From a virus, in the IMG/VR virus record IMGVR_UViG_3300027734_000109, positions 1 to 49,140 of that record: a stretch of 49,140 nt of DNA, one strand, 5' to 3'. A program made the position numbers and the translations under genes. Positions 8,506 to 18,055 of this stretch are shown piece by piece (the first letter of the stretch is position 1; each line of letters starts with the position of its first letter). Below the pieces are notes generated by a model. That model saw only the letters and a list, made by a program, of their open reading frames with translations, had not been told where the DNA came from and ran no database searches.

Positions 8506-9330
8506 ATGGGACGTCCTCTAAAAATACAGAAATACAGTTATAATACTGGCGTTGGTAGCCCCGGCGCAAACACACCCGTGGATCTTGCTTATCCACCATT
8601 CAGCGCACTTGATGTGCCTGTTTACAATGCACCTACACAGACACTGAATGCAGCCCAATTTGTAGGCGTGGTAGGCGGATCGCCCCCTACCAGCCAACCT
8701 AGCGCCACATACCCTGTGGTCACAGCATTTGTGAATATCACACTGGCCAATGGTTCATCTACTTTTGCGCTTGCTGGATCATATGCAGGCCGTATCATCC
8801 GCCAAAAAGGCAGCCACAAATATCTAGTGGTGTACACAGGCGGAACCACTGCTGCTACCGATTTAATTGTTGGTCAAGCGTATCAGATTGTTGCTCTTGG
8901 TAACACCAACTGGCAATCAGTAGGTACCGGAACAGGTACAGTTTCAGCCGGTGATATCTTCACTGCCACAGCGGTCGGCTCCGGCAGCGGTACTGCATAT
9001 CCAGTTGGCGTATGTGTATTGACCAATGATACCACACCAGCAACAGGTCTCATGGCTATCGGTTACGAATCAGGCGACAGTGCAGCAGCCACAGCCAGTA
9101 ACCTTACCAACAAGTGGGTGCGTGACTGGGCCGGAACAACTGGAGACTACAGCAACAATAATCTTGGTGAAGTTGAATACACTAGTGAGCTTTACTATGT
9201 TGCCAACTTCTTCACAGACGAAGGCGGTGTTGCACAGTCAGGTCTGGAAGTAGATACTGCTACAGAATCTGTTGCAGGAGCACCAGCAGGATACATTCCG
9301 CTAGCAGTTATCAACAACGCAACTTCTTAA
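8506..9330 (+). CDS. Virion structural protein (probable fibre/decoration protein)
   Basis: 274 residues, without a named domain. It is Gly/Ala/Thr-rich with predicted beta structure. Residues 126-165 carry the segment LIVGQAYQIVALGNTNWQSV followed by GDIFTATAVGSGSGTAY, a small beta module that recurs in structural proteins of aquatic phages. No signal peptide or membrane segment is seen. It has its own late promoter, a long leader, a strong AAGGAG site and a terminator at its end, so it looks like a separately controlled and probably abundant virion protein. Being between two putative sugar-modifying enzymes, it could be a surface fibre or head decoration protein; the sequence does not decide. 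Confidence 0.6.
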   Translation: MGRPLKIQKYSYNTGVGSPGANTPVDLAYPPFSALDVPVYNAPTQTLNAAQFVGVVGGSPPTSQPSATYPVVTAFVNITLANGSSTFALAGSYAGRIIRQKGSHKYLVVYTGGTTAATDLIVGQAYQIVALGNTNWQSVGTGTGTVSAGDIFTATAVGSGSGTAYPVGVCVLTNDTTPATGLMAIGYESGDSAAATASNLTNKWVRDWAGTTGDYSNNNLGEVEYTSELYYVANFFTDEGGVAQSGLEVDTATESVAGAPAGYIPLAVINNATS

Positions 9331-9345
9331 AGTTTAGCCACTCTG

Positions 9346-9378
9346 AATCCTCTCAGCTACATACTGAGAGGATTTTTT
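9346..9378 (+). terminator. Terminator hairpin that also carries the next gene's ribosome binding site
   Basis: A perfect 11-bp stem (9346-9356 with 9364-9374) and 7-base loop run into six T residues (9373-9378). The ATG of the next gene follows at 9379, and its only purine-rich site, GAGAGGA, lies in the right arm. The element may terminate most transcripts and mask the ribosome binding site in those that read through. Confidence 0.8.
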
Positions 9379-9966
9379 ATGACCGTGGCATTCGTATTGG
9401 GCAATGGACAAAGCCGAGCAAGCATAGATCTAGTACAACTCAAGCAACTGGGTCCTATCTACGGCTGCAATGGCTTGTATCGAGATTGGGAATCAGACTG
9501 TCTTGTGGCCACAGATCGACCCATTGCAGAAGCCATCCAACGGTCAGGTTACAGTAAAAAAAACAGATTCTACACAAGAAAACCTTTGTCTGATATGGGT
9601 GCTCAAGTGGTTCCTAGAAAATATCATGGCAACAGTTCGGGTCCTATTGCCTGTGCATTGGCAGCCATAGACAACTATACTCGTATCTATATGTTGGGAT
9701 TTGATATGGGACCTAGTCCTAGCATGAGATTTAACAATGTATATGCTGGTACAGAATTCTACAAAGCGCCAGATGCAGCACCTACATTTACAGGAAATTG
9801 GATACGGCAACTGATAACCATAGCCGGAGATTTTCCAACGGTTCAATTTATCCGTGTTTGCGGGCCCACTAGCGCCGAGATCAAAGAGTTCAAGAATATT
9901 CAAAACTTTGAAACCATAGACATCAAACTGTTCCGCCATCGCTTAGATACCAACGACGGGATTTGA
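9379..9966 (+). CDS. GNGQS-motif protein, possible glycosyltransferase
   Basis: 195 residues opening with VAFVLGNGQSR, then IYGCNGLYRDW and DCLVATDRPIAEAI. A G-N-G-x-S loop after the first strand followed by a CN-x-(F/L)-Y element is reminiscent of GT42-type sialyltransferases and DUF115 proteins; this is a motif-level resemblance only. The C-terminal part (FIRVCGPTSAEIKEFKNI) looks like the end of a Rossmann-like domain. The ATG is fixed by GAGAGGA inside the preceding terminator hairpin, so expression is probably low or conditional. Its place directly upstream of the giant collagen-like fibre suggests a role in fibre modification, which is inference. If not a transferase it may be a nucleotide-sugar-binding protein. 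Confidence 0.5.
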   Translation: MTVAFVLGNGQSRASIDLVQLKQLGPIYGCNGLYRDWESDCLVATDRPIAEAIQRSGYSKKNRFYTRKPLSDMGAQVVPRKYHGNSSGPIACALAAIDNYTRIYMLGFDMGPSPSMRFNNVYAGTEFYKAPDAAPTFTGNWIRQLITIAGDFPTVQFIRVCGPTSAEIKEFKNIQNFETIDIKLFRHRLDTNDGI

Positions 9967-9993
9967 GCCAAATACGTTAGAGATCTGAATCTG

Positions 9994-10000
9994 GTAAATA
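9994..10000 (+). promoter_or_regulatory. Late promoter box GTAAATA
   Basis: GGTAAATA ends 18 bases before the ATG of the collagen-like fibre, in the same sequence context as at 2085-2092. Confidence 0.6.
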
Positions 10001-10018
10001 CAGCCAGAGACTCTACAA

Positions 10019-13000
10019 ATGACACAATATACCATTGATATTGGCGCGGTTCCAGACGACGGGCAAGGCGATCCGTTAAGAACTTCGTTCAATTACACCA
10101 ATTTAAACTTTGATCAGATTTTTGCTGCTGGTCCGGTGCTGAGTAATGTGGCCATTGCCAACAATACCATCCGCACGATTACCAGCAATGGCAACTTGAT
10201 CCTGGCACCCAATGGTATTGGTCAGATACAACTCAGTGCCGCTACTGTGCCAGTCCAGGATAATGTATATGATCTAGGTAGTCCCACAGCACGATTCAAT
10301 TCTATCTATGTGGGCAGCGGCGGATTGAATATACCCAGTATCAGTCTCACTGGTAATCTCACTGCTAACAACATCTTCTCCACTGGCTTCATGTCATCTG
10401 CTGGCAATGTTGTTAGTGGTGATACTGTATCAGGTACTACTTTATTGGTTTCAAGTGCCACAGTATATGGAAACTTGGCCACAGTCAATGTCAATGCCAC
10501 AGGAAATGTAACTGCCAGTTACCTTATCGGTAATGGTAGCCAGATCACAGGCATTCCAGCCGGTGCACAGGGTGTACAAGGTATCCAGGGTGTACAAGGA
10601 ACACAAGGCATTTTAGGCGTAACTGGTTCTCAAGGTATAACCGGAACTCAAGGTATCCAGGGTGTGCAAGGAACATTTGGTACCCAAGGTGCAATAGGCA
10701 CACAAGGCGTGCAAGGCACCCAAGGTACTCAAGGAACACAGGGTATAACTGGTATCCAAGGCGAAATTGGTACTCAGGGTGCAACCGGAACTCAAGGTAT
10801 ACAAGGGGTACAAGGATCAATTGGTACTCAAGGTGTTCAAGGCATCACCGGTGTTCAAGGAACACAAGGTATCCAAGGTATCCAAGGTAGACAAGGTATC
10901 ACCGGCGCCCAAGGTACGCAGGGCATCCAGGGTATTGTTGGTACCCAAGGTGTGCAAGGTATCCAAGGTATAACCGGAGTACAGGGTACGCAAGGCATTC
11001 AAGGTATACAAGGCATAACAGGTGCTCAAGGCATACAGGGTGTTCAAGGTACTGTTGGTACCCAAGGTGTGCAAGGATCAATTGGTACCCAGGGTGTTAC
11101 TGGAGCACAAGGTATCCAAGGGGTACAAGGAGAAATTGGTACTCAAGGAACACAAGGCATCCAAGGTATTTTTGGTACTCAAGGCGTACAAGGACTTGGA
11201 GATCGATATGCTACAACCAGTAGCACTAGTTTAACAATCAGCAATGCAACCAAGAGCCTGACCGTTGGAACAGGGTTGAATTATAGTGCTGGACAAACCA
11301 CAATCATTGCGTATGATGGTTCCAACTACATGCAAGGTGTATGTGCATCCTATGACTCTGGTACAGGCGCATTGGTTGTAAATGTTACTGTTTCAGTAGG
11401 CGGCCCTGGGCCTTATACTAGTTGGCAAGTAAATCTTGCGGGTGTTGAAGGCCCTGTGGGAGCACAAGGCGTACAGGGCACACAAGGCGTACAGGGCACA
11501 CAAGGCGTACAAGGTACTCAAGGCATCCAAGGTGAAATTGGCACACAAGGTATTCAAGGTACGCAGGGTATCCAGGGTGATACTGGTGCCCAAGGAACAC
11601 AAGGTATACAAGGCGAAACCGGCGCCCAAGGCACACAAGGTATTCAAGGAGAAATTGGTACACAAGGCGAAACAGGTGCTCAAGGCACACAAGGAGAAAC
11701 CGGTACTCAAGGCACACAAGGTACACAAGGCATTCAGGGTGAAACAGGAACACAAGGTGAAACAGGTACTCAAGGTACTCAAGGAACACAAGGTATTCAA
11801 GGAATCCAAGGCATTCAAGGAATCCAAGGCATTCAAGGAGTAACTGGATCACAAGGTACTACCGGTACTCAGGGCATCCAGGGAACACAGGGATTAACCG
11901 GTACACAAGGTGAAACTGGCACACAAGGTATTGTTGGTGCTCAAGGTACTCAAGGTATTCAAGGAGTCATTGGCTCACAGGGTATAACCGGAGCACAGGG
12001 TATACAAGGTGTACAAGGTGCTATTGGTTCTCAAGGTAGCATCGGCACCCAAGGAGAGATTGGATCTCAAGGCGTACAAGGTACTCAGGGCATACAAGGC
12101 ACACAGGGTGTACAAGGTACTCAGGGCGTGCAAGGCACACAGGGTGTACAAGGTACGCAGGGTATACAAGGTACACAAGGCACTCAAGGTACTCAAGGCA
12201 TCCAGGGAGAAATTGGTGCTCAAGGTACGCAAGGAACTCAAGGTATCCAAGGCACTCAAGGTATCCAAGGTACTCAAGGCGTACAAGGCACTCAAGGTAT
12301 CCAGGGCGAAACTGGCACTCAAGGTACACAAGGTATACAAGGCGTTACGGGCGCACAAGGCACACAAGGCACACAAGGTATCCAAGGTGTGCAAGGAGCA
12401 ATTGGAGCACAAGGTACCCAAGGTACGCAAGGCACCCAGGGTACACAAGGTACACAAGGTATTCAGGGCATCCAGGGTACGCAAGGCGTACAAGGTACAC
12501 AAGGTACTCAAGGTATCCAAGGTACTCAAGGCGTACAAGGCACCCAGGGTACACAAGGTACACAAGGCATCCAAGGTATTCAAGGTCCTGGCAATATTAT
12601 TGAGGCCACTAACAATACTAGTACCACCACATTGTATCCAGTGATGGTAGGTGCTGCGGGTAGCGGTCAACTGGCTAATGTTACAACAGGTGGATTTGCA
12701 TTCAACGCGGCTACCAATGCACTAAGTGTCACAGGTAATATCACTGGCAACTACATTTTAGGTAATGGTGCATGTTTAACTGGTGTAATCACATCCGTGG
12801 CCAACATCAACAATGGCACAAGTAATATCACTGTGGTAAGTTCTGGTGGCAATATCACTGTGGGTATTGGTGGAACATCAAATGTTATTGTATGGGCTAC
12901 CACAGGTGAATACATTACTGGAGTATTATCAGTATCGGGCGACATCACCAGCAGCAACATATCCACAGCCGGCAATGTAGTATCCAACAATGTCATGGCT

Positions 13001-16000
13001 ACCACGATTGTGAATACAGCCAGCTTTACTGGTGGCCAAGTAAGTGTCACAGGCAACATCACCGCCGGCAACTTAACTATCTTTAGCGGACCATTTTCGG
13101 GTAATATTTCTGCTTCCGGTGTAATAAGTTCGCAGGGTAATATACTAACTGGTAGTAATATTAGTGCAACTGCTAATATCACCGGTGGTAACATATTAGC
13201 TGGTTCGGGTGTGATCACCACAACTGGAAATATCACTGGCGGTAATATTAGCACCAGCGGTAATATATTAGGTGGTGGCTCCGGCACCCAAATCAGCACT
13301 GGCGGTAATGTTAATGGCGCAGTATTTAACGGTAATGTAAATTTCAGTACTGGCACAGTGTCGGGCAGTGGTAACATTACCGGTGGAAATATTGCAGTAT
13401 CAGGAGTGCTGTTATCCACCAATACAGTTTCGGCAACTGGCAATGTTATCGGCGGCAACATCACTACTGCTGGAAATGTTGTTACCACAAACACAGTTAT
13501 AGCCGAAGATATCCGAGTTGGCACAGGTATAACTCGTGGCAACATAAGTGCCTATGGTAATATCACCGGCGGCAATATATCAACAGCCGGCAATGTGACA
13601 GGTGCTAATCTGGTAGCAACCATACTCAGTGCCACAGGCAATGTCACAGCCAACAATGGCATGTTCACCAACATTGTGAATGTGGCCAGTCATACTGGTG
13701 CTGTAGTTTCAGTATCTGGCAACATCACTGGCGGTAATATATCAACAGCCGGCAATGTAAATGGTGCTAATCTGGTAGCAACCACACTCAGTGCCACAGG
13801 TAATATTTTAGGTGGAAATCTCAGCCTCAGTGGCACCACTATCAGCACAACTTACAACACAGGTGCTGCGGTTATATCTGGTGGTATGGGACTGGCTGGA
13901 AATCTAAACATGTTCAGCACAGCACAGATACACATGGGCGAAGATATCAGCCCTGTGAATTTTTCTGCTGCCAAGATCCAGGTAACCAGCAATGTCAACA
14001 GTTACAGCCAGGTACTAGGATACAATGTAAATCCAGGTGCATCCGCCAGCACAGATTTTGTGGCCACTGCCAACAATGGTGATGACGCTACTTTCTACAT
14101 TGACATGGGTATCAATAGTAACAACTATAGTGATGCCAGTTACACAGCATTTGGTGCCAATGATGGATACTTGTATATCAATGGTGGCAATCTGGGTATA
14201 GCCACACAGAGCGCAGGCAAGAATGTAAGAATATACACCGGCAATACTCTGTCGGGCAATCTTCGGGCCGAGTTCTGGGATTCAGGTGCTAACATCACTG
14301 GATTGTTATCAGCCAGCGGTAATGTCACTGGCGCTAATGTCAACACAGGTGGATTGATCAGTGCCACAGGTAATGTCACCGGCGCCAATGTCAACACAGG
14401 TGGATTGATCAGTGCCACAGGTAACATAACCGGCGCAAACATCAACACCAACAACATAGTAGGCACTAGTGTCACAATTACCAGCACTGGTGCGTTGAAT
14501 CTTGCACCAAGTGGCAACATAGTATTGACTGCCAACACATACATCAACAATCTTGCTATGCCTGTGCAAGATTATGATGCAGCCACCAAACTATATGTTG
14601 ATAACTTTGCCACAACTGGACTTACATTCCATGAACAAGTTTACGCAGCCACCAACACCACACTAGAAACTGCTACCAGTGGTACCATAACCTATGCTCA
14701 ACCTAATGGTGCTGGCAACGGTGTAGGTGCCACACTTACCACATCCGGAACATTCTACCTAATTGATACAGCCAACATCCAGACAGTGGGCACTCGTGTG
14801 TTGGTTCAAAATCAAGCCAATGGTGTACAAAACGGTATCTATACCTATGCCAACACCACTGCTATCGTTCGTTCCACAGATGCTGACCAATATGGGTCAG
14901 ATAGCACAGAAGCCATCAGTATCAATGATTACTTTTTTGTAACCAATGGTAATGTCAACGCCGGTGCTGCTTTTGTAGTAAGTGCGCCTGCAGGAACAAT
15001 CACATTTGGTACCAGTAACATACAGTTTTCAGAATTCAGCAGAAGTCAAGTTTATAGTGCTAACACCGCTGCTGGTATAAGTCTAACTGGTACCGTATTC
15101 AGTGCCAAGGTTGACAACACAACCACTGCATTTGATGGTGGCGGTAATATCACGGTCAAAGCAGGTGCAGTTCTTACCACACCTAACATTGGTGCTGCTA
15201 CAGGTACAAGTTTAACTACAACTGGAAATATCCAAGGCAGTTATATCCTTGGTAACGGATCACTACTCACCGGCATTGATTCTGCTGCTATATCAAATGG
15301 TACCAGCAATGTAAGAGTATTCAACAACAGCAATGTCACAGTCAGTGTAGCATCTAATTCCAACATAGCCACTTTTGCCACAAATGGATTGTCAGTTACA
15401 GGACTAATAACCAGCACAGGCAATATACAAGGCAGCAACTTGGTCACAGGCGGATCGGCTAGTGTCACTGGGAATTTGGTCGCCAACAATGGTATGTTTA
15501 CCAACATTGTTAATGTGGCCAGTTTCACCGGTGGGTTGGTAAGTGTAACAGGTAATGTCACTGCCAACAATGGTATATTCACTAACATAGTAAATGTGGC
15601 TAGTTTCACTGGTGGGTTAGTAAGTATAACAGGTAATATCACTGCCAATAATGGCATGTTTACCAACATCGTAAATGTGGCTAGTTTTACCGGCGGAGTA
15701 GTATCAGTTTCGGGTAATGTTACTGGTGCCAATATCAACACTGGTGGTCTTATCACAGCAGTTGGCAATGTCCAGGCTGCTGGTTATACCTATGCTAATG
15801 GTGATCCGGTCGCAGGATCTGGACCTCAAGGTACCACAGGTGCTCAAGGCACAATCGGAGCTCAAGGCATACAAGGTATACAGGGTATTTTTGGTACACA
15901 AGGCATAACTGGCGCTCAAGGCACACAAGGTACTCAAGGCATCCAAGGTACTCAAGGCATCCAAGGTGAATTTGGAACTCAAGGCATAACTGGCGCTCAG

Positions 16001-18046
16001 GGTACACAAGGTACTCAAGGCACTCAAGGTACTCAAGGCACTCAAGGTATCCAAGGCATCCAAGGTGAATTTGGTACACAAGGCATAACTGGTGCTCAAG
16101 GCACCCAAGGCATTCAAGGTATCACTGGCACACAAGGCACACAAGGTGTCCAAGGTACGCAAGGTATTACCGGTGCTCAAGGTACTCAAGGCGTACAAGG
16201 CACCCAAGGCATCCAGGGAGAAACCGGTACTCAAGGCACACAAGGCATCCAAGGCATCCAAGGAGTTATCGGAGCTCAAGGTACCACAGGCGCCCAAGGT
16301 ATCCAAGGCATCCAGGGCGCATTTGGTACTCAAGGTGCAGTGGGTACTCAAGGAACTCAAGGGACCCAAGGTATTCAAGGTACTCAAGGCATCACTGGCG
16401 TTCAGGGAGCATTTGGTACACAAGGTATCCAAGGGGTTCAAGGCACACAAGGCATTCAAGGAGCAGGTAGTGCAGTAACTTCCACAGTTGATAATTTCAC
16501 TGGCACCGGTTCTCAGGTTGATTTTGTTCTCAGTACTGCTCCTAGCAATGAAAATTTCACTTGGATCAACATCGATGGTGTGGATCAACTGCGTACCGGA
16601 TATAGTTTATCTGGTAGCACTATCACATTTTCTAGCCCTCCGGCATCCGGTGCAGCAATCGAAATCACAACACTTGGCGGTTCCACACTTGGAACACAAG
16701 GTATTACTGGATCGCAAGGTGCAACTGGTACACAAGGAACATTTGGTACTCAGGGTGCAACCGGAGCAGGTACACAGGGTATTACTGGATCGCAAGGTGC
16801 AACTGGTACACAAGGAACATTTGGTACTCAGGGTGCAACCGGCGCAGGCACGCAAGGTATCCAAGGCATACAAGGTGTTACGGGCGCACAAGGTACAACT
16901 GGCGCACAAGGTACACAAGGTGTTCAAGGTGGTGTTGGCATACAAGGTGCTCAAGGCATCCAAGGTGTTGTTGGTGCCCAAGGTACAACAGGTACTCAAG
17001 GCATACAAGGTATCACCGGATCACAAGGTATACAAGGTATTACAGGCACACAAGGTACAACAGGCGCCCAAGGCGTTCAAGGCATCCAAGGAGCATTTGG
17101 TACCCAAGGCGCAACCGGAGCAGGTACACAAGGTATCCAAGGCACTCAAGGCGTCCAAGGTGCAGGTAGTGCAGTAACTTCCACAGTTGATAATTTCACT
17201 GGCGATGGGTCTCAAGTTGCTTTTGTTCTCACTACAACACCTAGCAATAAAAACTTTACTTGGGTCAACATCGATGGTGTGGATCAACTGCGTACCGGAT
17301 ATAGTTTATCTGGTAGCACGGTCACATTTTCTAGTGCGCCGGCATCTGGTGCAGCGATCGAAATCACATCATTGGGTGGCTCAACCCTTGGAACTCAAGG
17401 TATTACCGGTGCACAAGGTGTTGCTGGAACAGGCACACAAGGAGCAACTGGAGCAGGTACACAAGGTACAACTGGAGCACAAGGTATCCAGGGTATCACT
17501 GGCCCAAGCACAACTATCAATGCCACTGATATCAACACAGGAACAATGTATCCTGTGTTAGTAGGCGCCGCTGGGTCGAATCAAACTGCCAATGTTGACA
17601 CCAATGGAATATCGTTCAATGCATCGTCTAACATACTCAGCGTTGCAGGCAATGTAACATCAAGTGGTAATGTCAGCGGCACCTATATCTTAGGTAATGG
17701 CGCATTTCTAAGTGGAGTGATCACTAGTGTAGCCAATATCAACAATGGAACTTCAAATGTCACAGTAGTAAGTTCGGGTGGCAATGTCACTGTAGGTGTG
17801 GGTGGAAGTGGCAATGTTGCTGTGTTTGCTACCACAGGTGAATATGTAACTGGTGTAGTATCTGCAACCGGCAATGTTACCGGTAGTCAACTGATAGCCA
17901 ACAATGGATTGATAATAAATTCCACCACCGTGGCATCAAACATAACTATTGGTTCCGGATACAATGCAATGAGTGTGGGACCAATGGCTATAAATACTGG
18001 AATAGCAGTCACAGTCTCCGGCGGTCAACGCTGGGTGATCTTATAA
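10019..18046 (+). CDS. Giant collagen-like tail fibre
   Basis: 2675 residues, the largest gene here. Residues 1-181 form an N-terminal anchor (DIGAVPDDGQGDPLRTSFNY, a start common in fibres of T4-like aquatic phages). Five collagen-like blocks of Gly-x-Gln triplets follow, at about residues 182-391, 475-855, 1935-2147, 2225-2380 and 2458-2494. Between blocks 2 and 3 lies a long N-x-T-G-N beta-repeat shaft with a fibre module (YDAATKLYVDNF to NGIYTYAN, about 1520-1680). Blocks 3-5 are separated by two near-identical 77-residue modules. The C-terminus GYNAMSVGPMAINTG..VTVSGGQRWVIL is a cap also present in the 21694 protein. It probably forms a trimeric rod for host recognition. Pro is nearly absent, so thermal stability and modification must differ from animal collagen. 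Confidence 0.88.
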   Translation: MTQYTIDIGAVPDDGQGDPLRTSFNYTNLNFDQIFAAGPVLSNVAIANNTIRTITSNGNLILAPNGIGQIQLSAATVPVQDNVYDLGSPTARFNSIYVGSGGLNIPSISLTGNLTANNIFSTGFMSSAGNVVSGDTVSGTTLLVSSATVYGNLATVNVNATGNVTASYLIGNGSQITGIPAGAQGVQGIQGVQGTQGILGVTGSQGITGTQGIQGVQGTFGTQGAIGTQGVQGTQGTQGTQGITGIQGEIGTQGATGTQGIQGVQGSIGTQGVQGITGVQGTQGIQGIQGRQGITGAQGTQGIQGIVGTQGVQGIQGITGVQGTQGIQGIQGITGAQGIQGVQGTVGTQGVQGSIGTQGVTGAQGIQGVQGEIGTQGTQGIQGIFGTQGVQGLGDRYATTSSTSLTISNATKSLTVGTGLNYSAGQTTIIAYDGSNYMQGVCASYDSGTGALVVNVTVSVGGPGPYTSWQVNLAGVEGPVGAQGVQGTQGVQGTQGVQGTQGIQGEIGTQGIQGTQGIQGDTGAQGTQGIQGETGAQGTQGIQGEIGTQGETGAQGTQGETGTQGTQGTQGIQGETGTQGETGTQGTQGTQGIQGIQGIQGIQGIQGVTGSQGTTGTQGIQGTQGLTGTQGETGTQGIVGAQGTQGIQGVIGSQGITGAQGIQGVQGAIGSQGSIGTQGEIGSQGVQGTQGIQGTQGVQGTQGVQGTQGVQGTQGIQGTQGTQGTQGIQGEIGAQGTQGTQGIQGTQGIQGTQGVQGTQGIQGETGTQGTQGIQGVTGAQGTQGTQGIQGVQGAIGAQGTQGTQGTQGTQGTQGIQGIQGTQGVQGTQGTQGIQGTQGVQGTQGTQGTQGIQGIQGPGNIIEATNNTSTTTLYPVMVGAAGSGQLANVTTGGFAFNAATNALSVTGNITGNYILGNGACLTGVITSVANINNGTSNITVVSSGGNITVGIGGTSNVIVWATTGEYITGVLSVSGDITSSNISTAGNVVSNNVMATTIVNTASFTGGQVSVTGNITAGNLTIFSGPFSGNISASGVISSQGNILTGSNISATANITGGNILAGSGVITTTGNITGGNISTSGNILGGGSGTQISTGGNVNGAVFNGNVNFSTGTVSGSGNITGGNIAVSGVLLSTNTVSATGNVIGGNITTAGNVVTTNTVIAEDIRVGTGITRGNISAYGNITGGNISTAGNVTGANLVATILSATGNVTANNGMFTNIVNVASHTGAVVSVSGNITGGNISTAGNVNGANLVATTLSATGNILGGNLSLSGTTISTTYNTGAAVISGGMGLAGNLNMFSTAQIHMGEDISPVNFSAAKIQVTSNVNSYSQVLGYNVNPGASASTDFVATANNGDDATFYIDMGINSNNYSDASYTAFGANDGYLYINGGNLGIATQSAGKNVRIYTGNTLSGNLRAEFWDSGANITGLLSASGNVTGANVNTGGLISATGNVTGANVNTGGLISATGNITGANINTNNIVGTSVTITSTGALNLAPSGNIVLTANTYINNLAMPVQDYDAATKLYVDNFATTGLTFHEQVYAATNTTLETATSGTITYAQPNGAGNGVGATLTTSGTFYLIDTANIQTVGTRVLVQNQANGVQNGIYTYANTTAIVRSTDADQYGSDSTEAISINDYFFVTNGNVNAGAAFVVSAPAGTITFGTSNIQFSEFSRSQVYSANTAAGISLTGTVFSAKVDNTTTAFDGGGNITVKAGAVLTTPNIGAATGTSLTTTGNIQGSYILGNGSLLTGIDSAAISNGTSNVRVFNNSNVTVSVASNSNIATFATNGLSVTGLITSTGNIQGSNLVTGGSASVTGNLVANNGMFTNIVNVASFTGGLVSVTGNVTANNGIFTNIVNVASFTGGLVSITGNITANNGMFTNIVNVASFTGGVVSVSGNVTGANINTGGLITAVGNVQAAGYTYANGDPVAGSGPQGTTGAQGTIGAQGIQGIQGIFGTQGITGAQGTQGTQGIQGTQGIQGEFGTQGITGAQGTQGTQGTQGTQGTQGIQGIQGEFGTQGITGAQGTQGIQGITGTQGTQGVQGTQGITGAQGTQGVQGTQGIQGETGTQGTQGIQGIQGVIGAQGTTGAQGIQGIQGAFGTQGAVGTQGTQGTQGIQGTQGITGVQGAFGTQGIQGVQGTQGIQGAGSAVTSTVDNFTGTGSQVDFVLSTAPSNENFTWINIDGVDQLRTGYSLSGSTITFSSPPASGAAIEITTLGGSTLGTQGITGSQGATGTQGTFGTQGATGAGTQGITGSQGATGTQGTFGTQGATGAGTQGIQGIQGVTGAQGTTGAQGTQGVQGGVGIQGAQGIQGVVGAQGTTGTQGIQGITGSQGIQGITGTQGTTGAQGVQGIQGAFGTQGATGAGTQGIQGTQGVQGAGSAVTSTVDNFTGDGSQVAFVLTTTPSNKNFTWVNIDGVDQLRTGYSLSGSTVTFSSAPASGAAIEITSLGGSTLGTQGITGAQGVAGTGTQGATGAGTQGTTGAQGIQGITGPSTTINATDINTGTMYPVLVGAAGSNQTANVDTNGISFNASSNILSVAGNVTSSGNVSGTYILGNGAFLSGVITSVANINNGTSNVTVVSSGGNVTVGVGGSGNVAVFATTGEYVTGVVSATGNVTGSQLIANNGLIINSTTVASNITIGSGYNAMSVGPMAINTGIAVTVSGGQRWVIL
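10562..11191 (+). repeat. Collagen-like block 1 (70 Gly-x-y triplets)
   Basis: Nine-base periodicity encoding Gly-x-y without a break, mostly G-T-Q, G-I-Q and G-V-Q, with G-I-T, G-E-I, G-S-I and G-T-F as minor triplets. No proline. Confidence 0.95.
11441..12583 (+). repeat. Collagen-like block 2 (127 Gly-x-y triplets)
   Basis: The longest uninterrupted collagen-like block. It opens with G-V-E, G-P-V and is followed by G-P-G; otherwise the y position is overwhelmingly Gln, with G-E-T triplets clustered in the first half. Synonymous codons (caa/cag, ggt/ggc/gga) vary between units. Confidence 0.95.
15821..16459 (+). repeat. Collagen-like block 3 (71 Gly-x-y triplets)
   Basis: It starts with G-P-Q and continues with G-x-Q triplets, several G-I-T G-A-Q pairs and four G-x-F triplets, ending at the first globular module. 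Confidence 0.95.
16460..16690 (+). repeat. 77-residue inter-collagen module, copy A
   Basis: Encodes a beta-rich module (AGSAVTSTVDNFTGTG to IEITTLGGSTL) between collagen-like blocks 3 and 4. Copy B at 17159-17389 has the same length with about nine amino acid differences. Confidence 0.9.
16691..17158 (+). repeat. Collagen-like block 4 with interruptions
   Basis: Gly-x-y region broken by two GAGTQ phase slips; its first part is a 78-bp tandem duplication. Confidence 0.9.
16700..16855 (+). repeat. 78-bp tandem duplication inside collagen-like block 4
   Basis: Two consecutive 78-bp units (16700-16777 and 16778-16855) encode the same 26 residues, beginning GITGSQGATGTQG and ending GATGAGTQ. 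They differ at only a few synonymous third positions, so the duplication is recent. Confidence 0.9.
17159..17389 (+). repeat. 77-residue inter-collagen module, copy B
   Basis: Direct repeat of 16460-16690. Conserved core: IDGVDQLRTGYSLSGST. Differences are scattered single substitutions. Confidence 0.9.
17390..17500 (+). repeat. Collagen-like block 5 (short, interrupted)
   Basis: A short Gly-x-y stretch with GTG and GAG phase slips leading through G-P-S into the C-terminal head region. Confidence 0.85.
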
Positions 18047-18055
18047 GGATAACGA

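Noticed and set aside
8539-8544. TATAAT in the sequence CAGTTATAATACT, the same as before the 30527 gene
   Set aside because: It is inside the coding region of 8506 with no -35; it encodes Tyr-Ser-Tyr-Asn and is probably chance.
10545-12670. Long open frames on the reverse strand and in other forward frames across the collagen-like repeats
   Set aside because: They translate to repetitive Leu/Thr/Cys/Tyr or Lys/Val/His strings, the shadow of Gly-x-Gln codons, and have no ribosome binding site. The same holds for 15704-17561.
10562-17500. CRISPR-like array from regular short repeats
   Set aside because: The period is 9 bases (Gly-x-y codons) inside one open frame; there are no unique spacers or cas genes.
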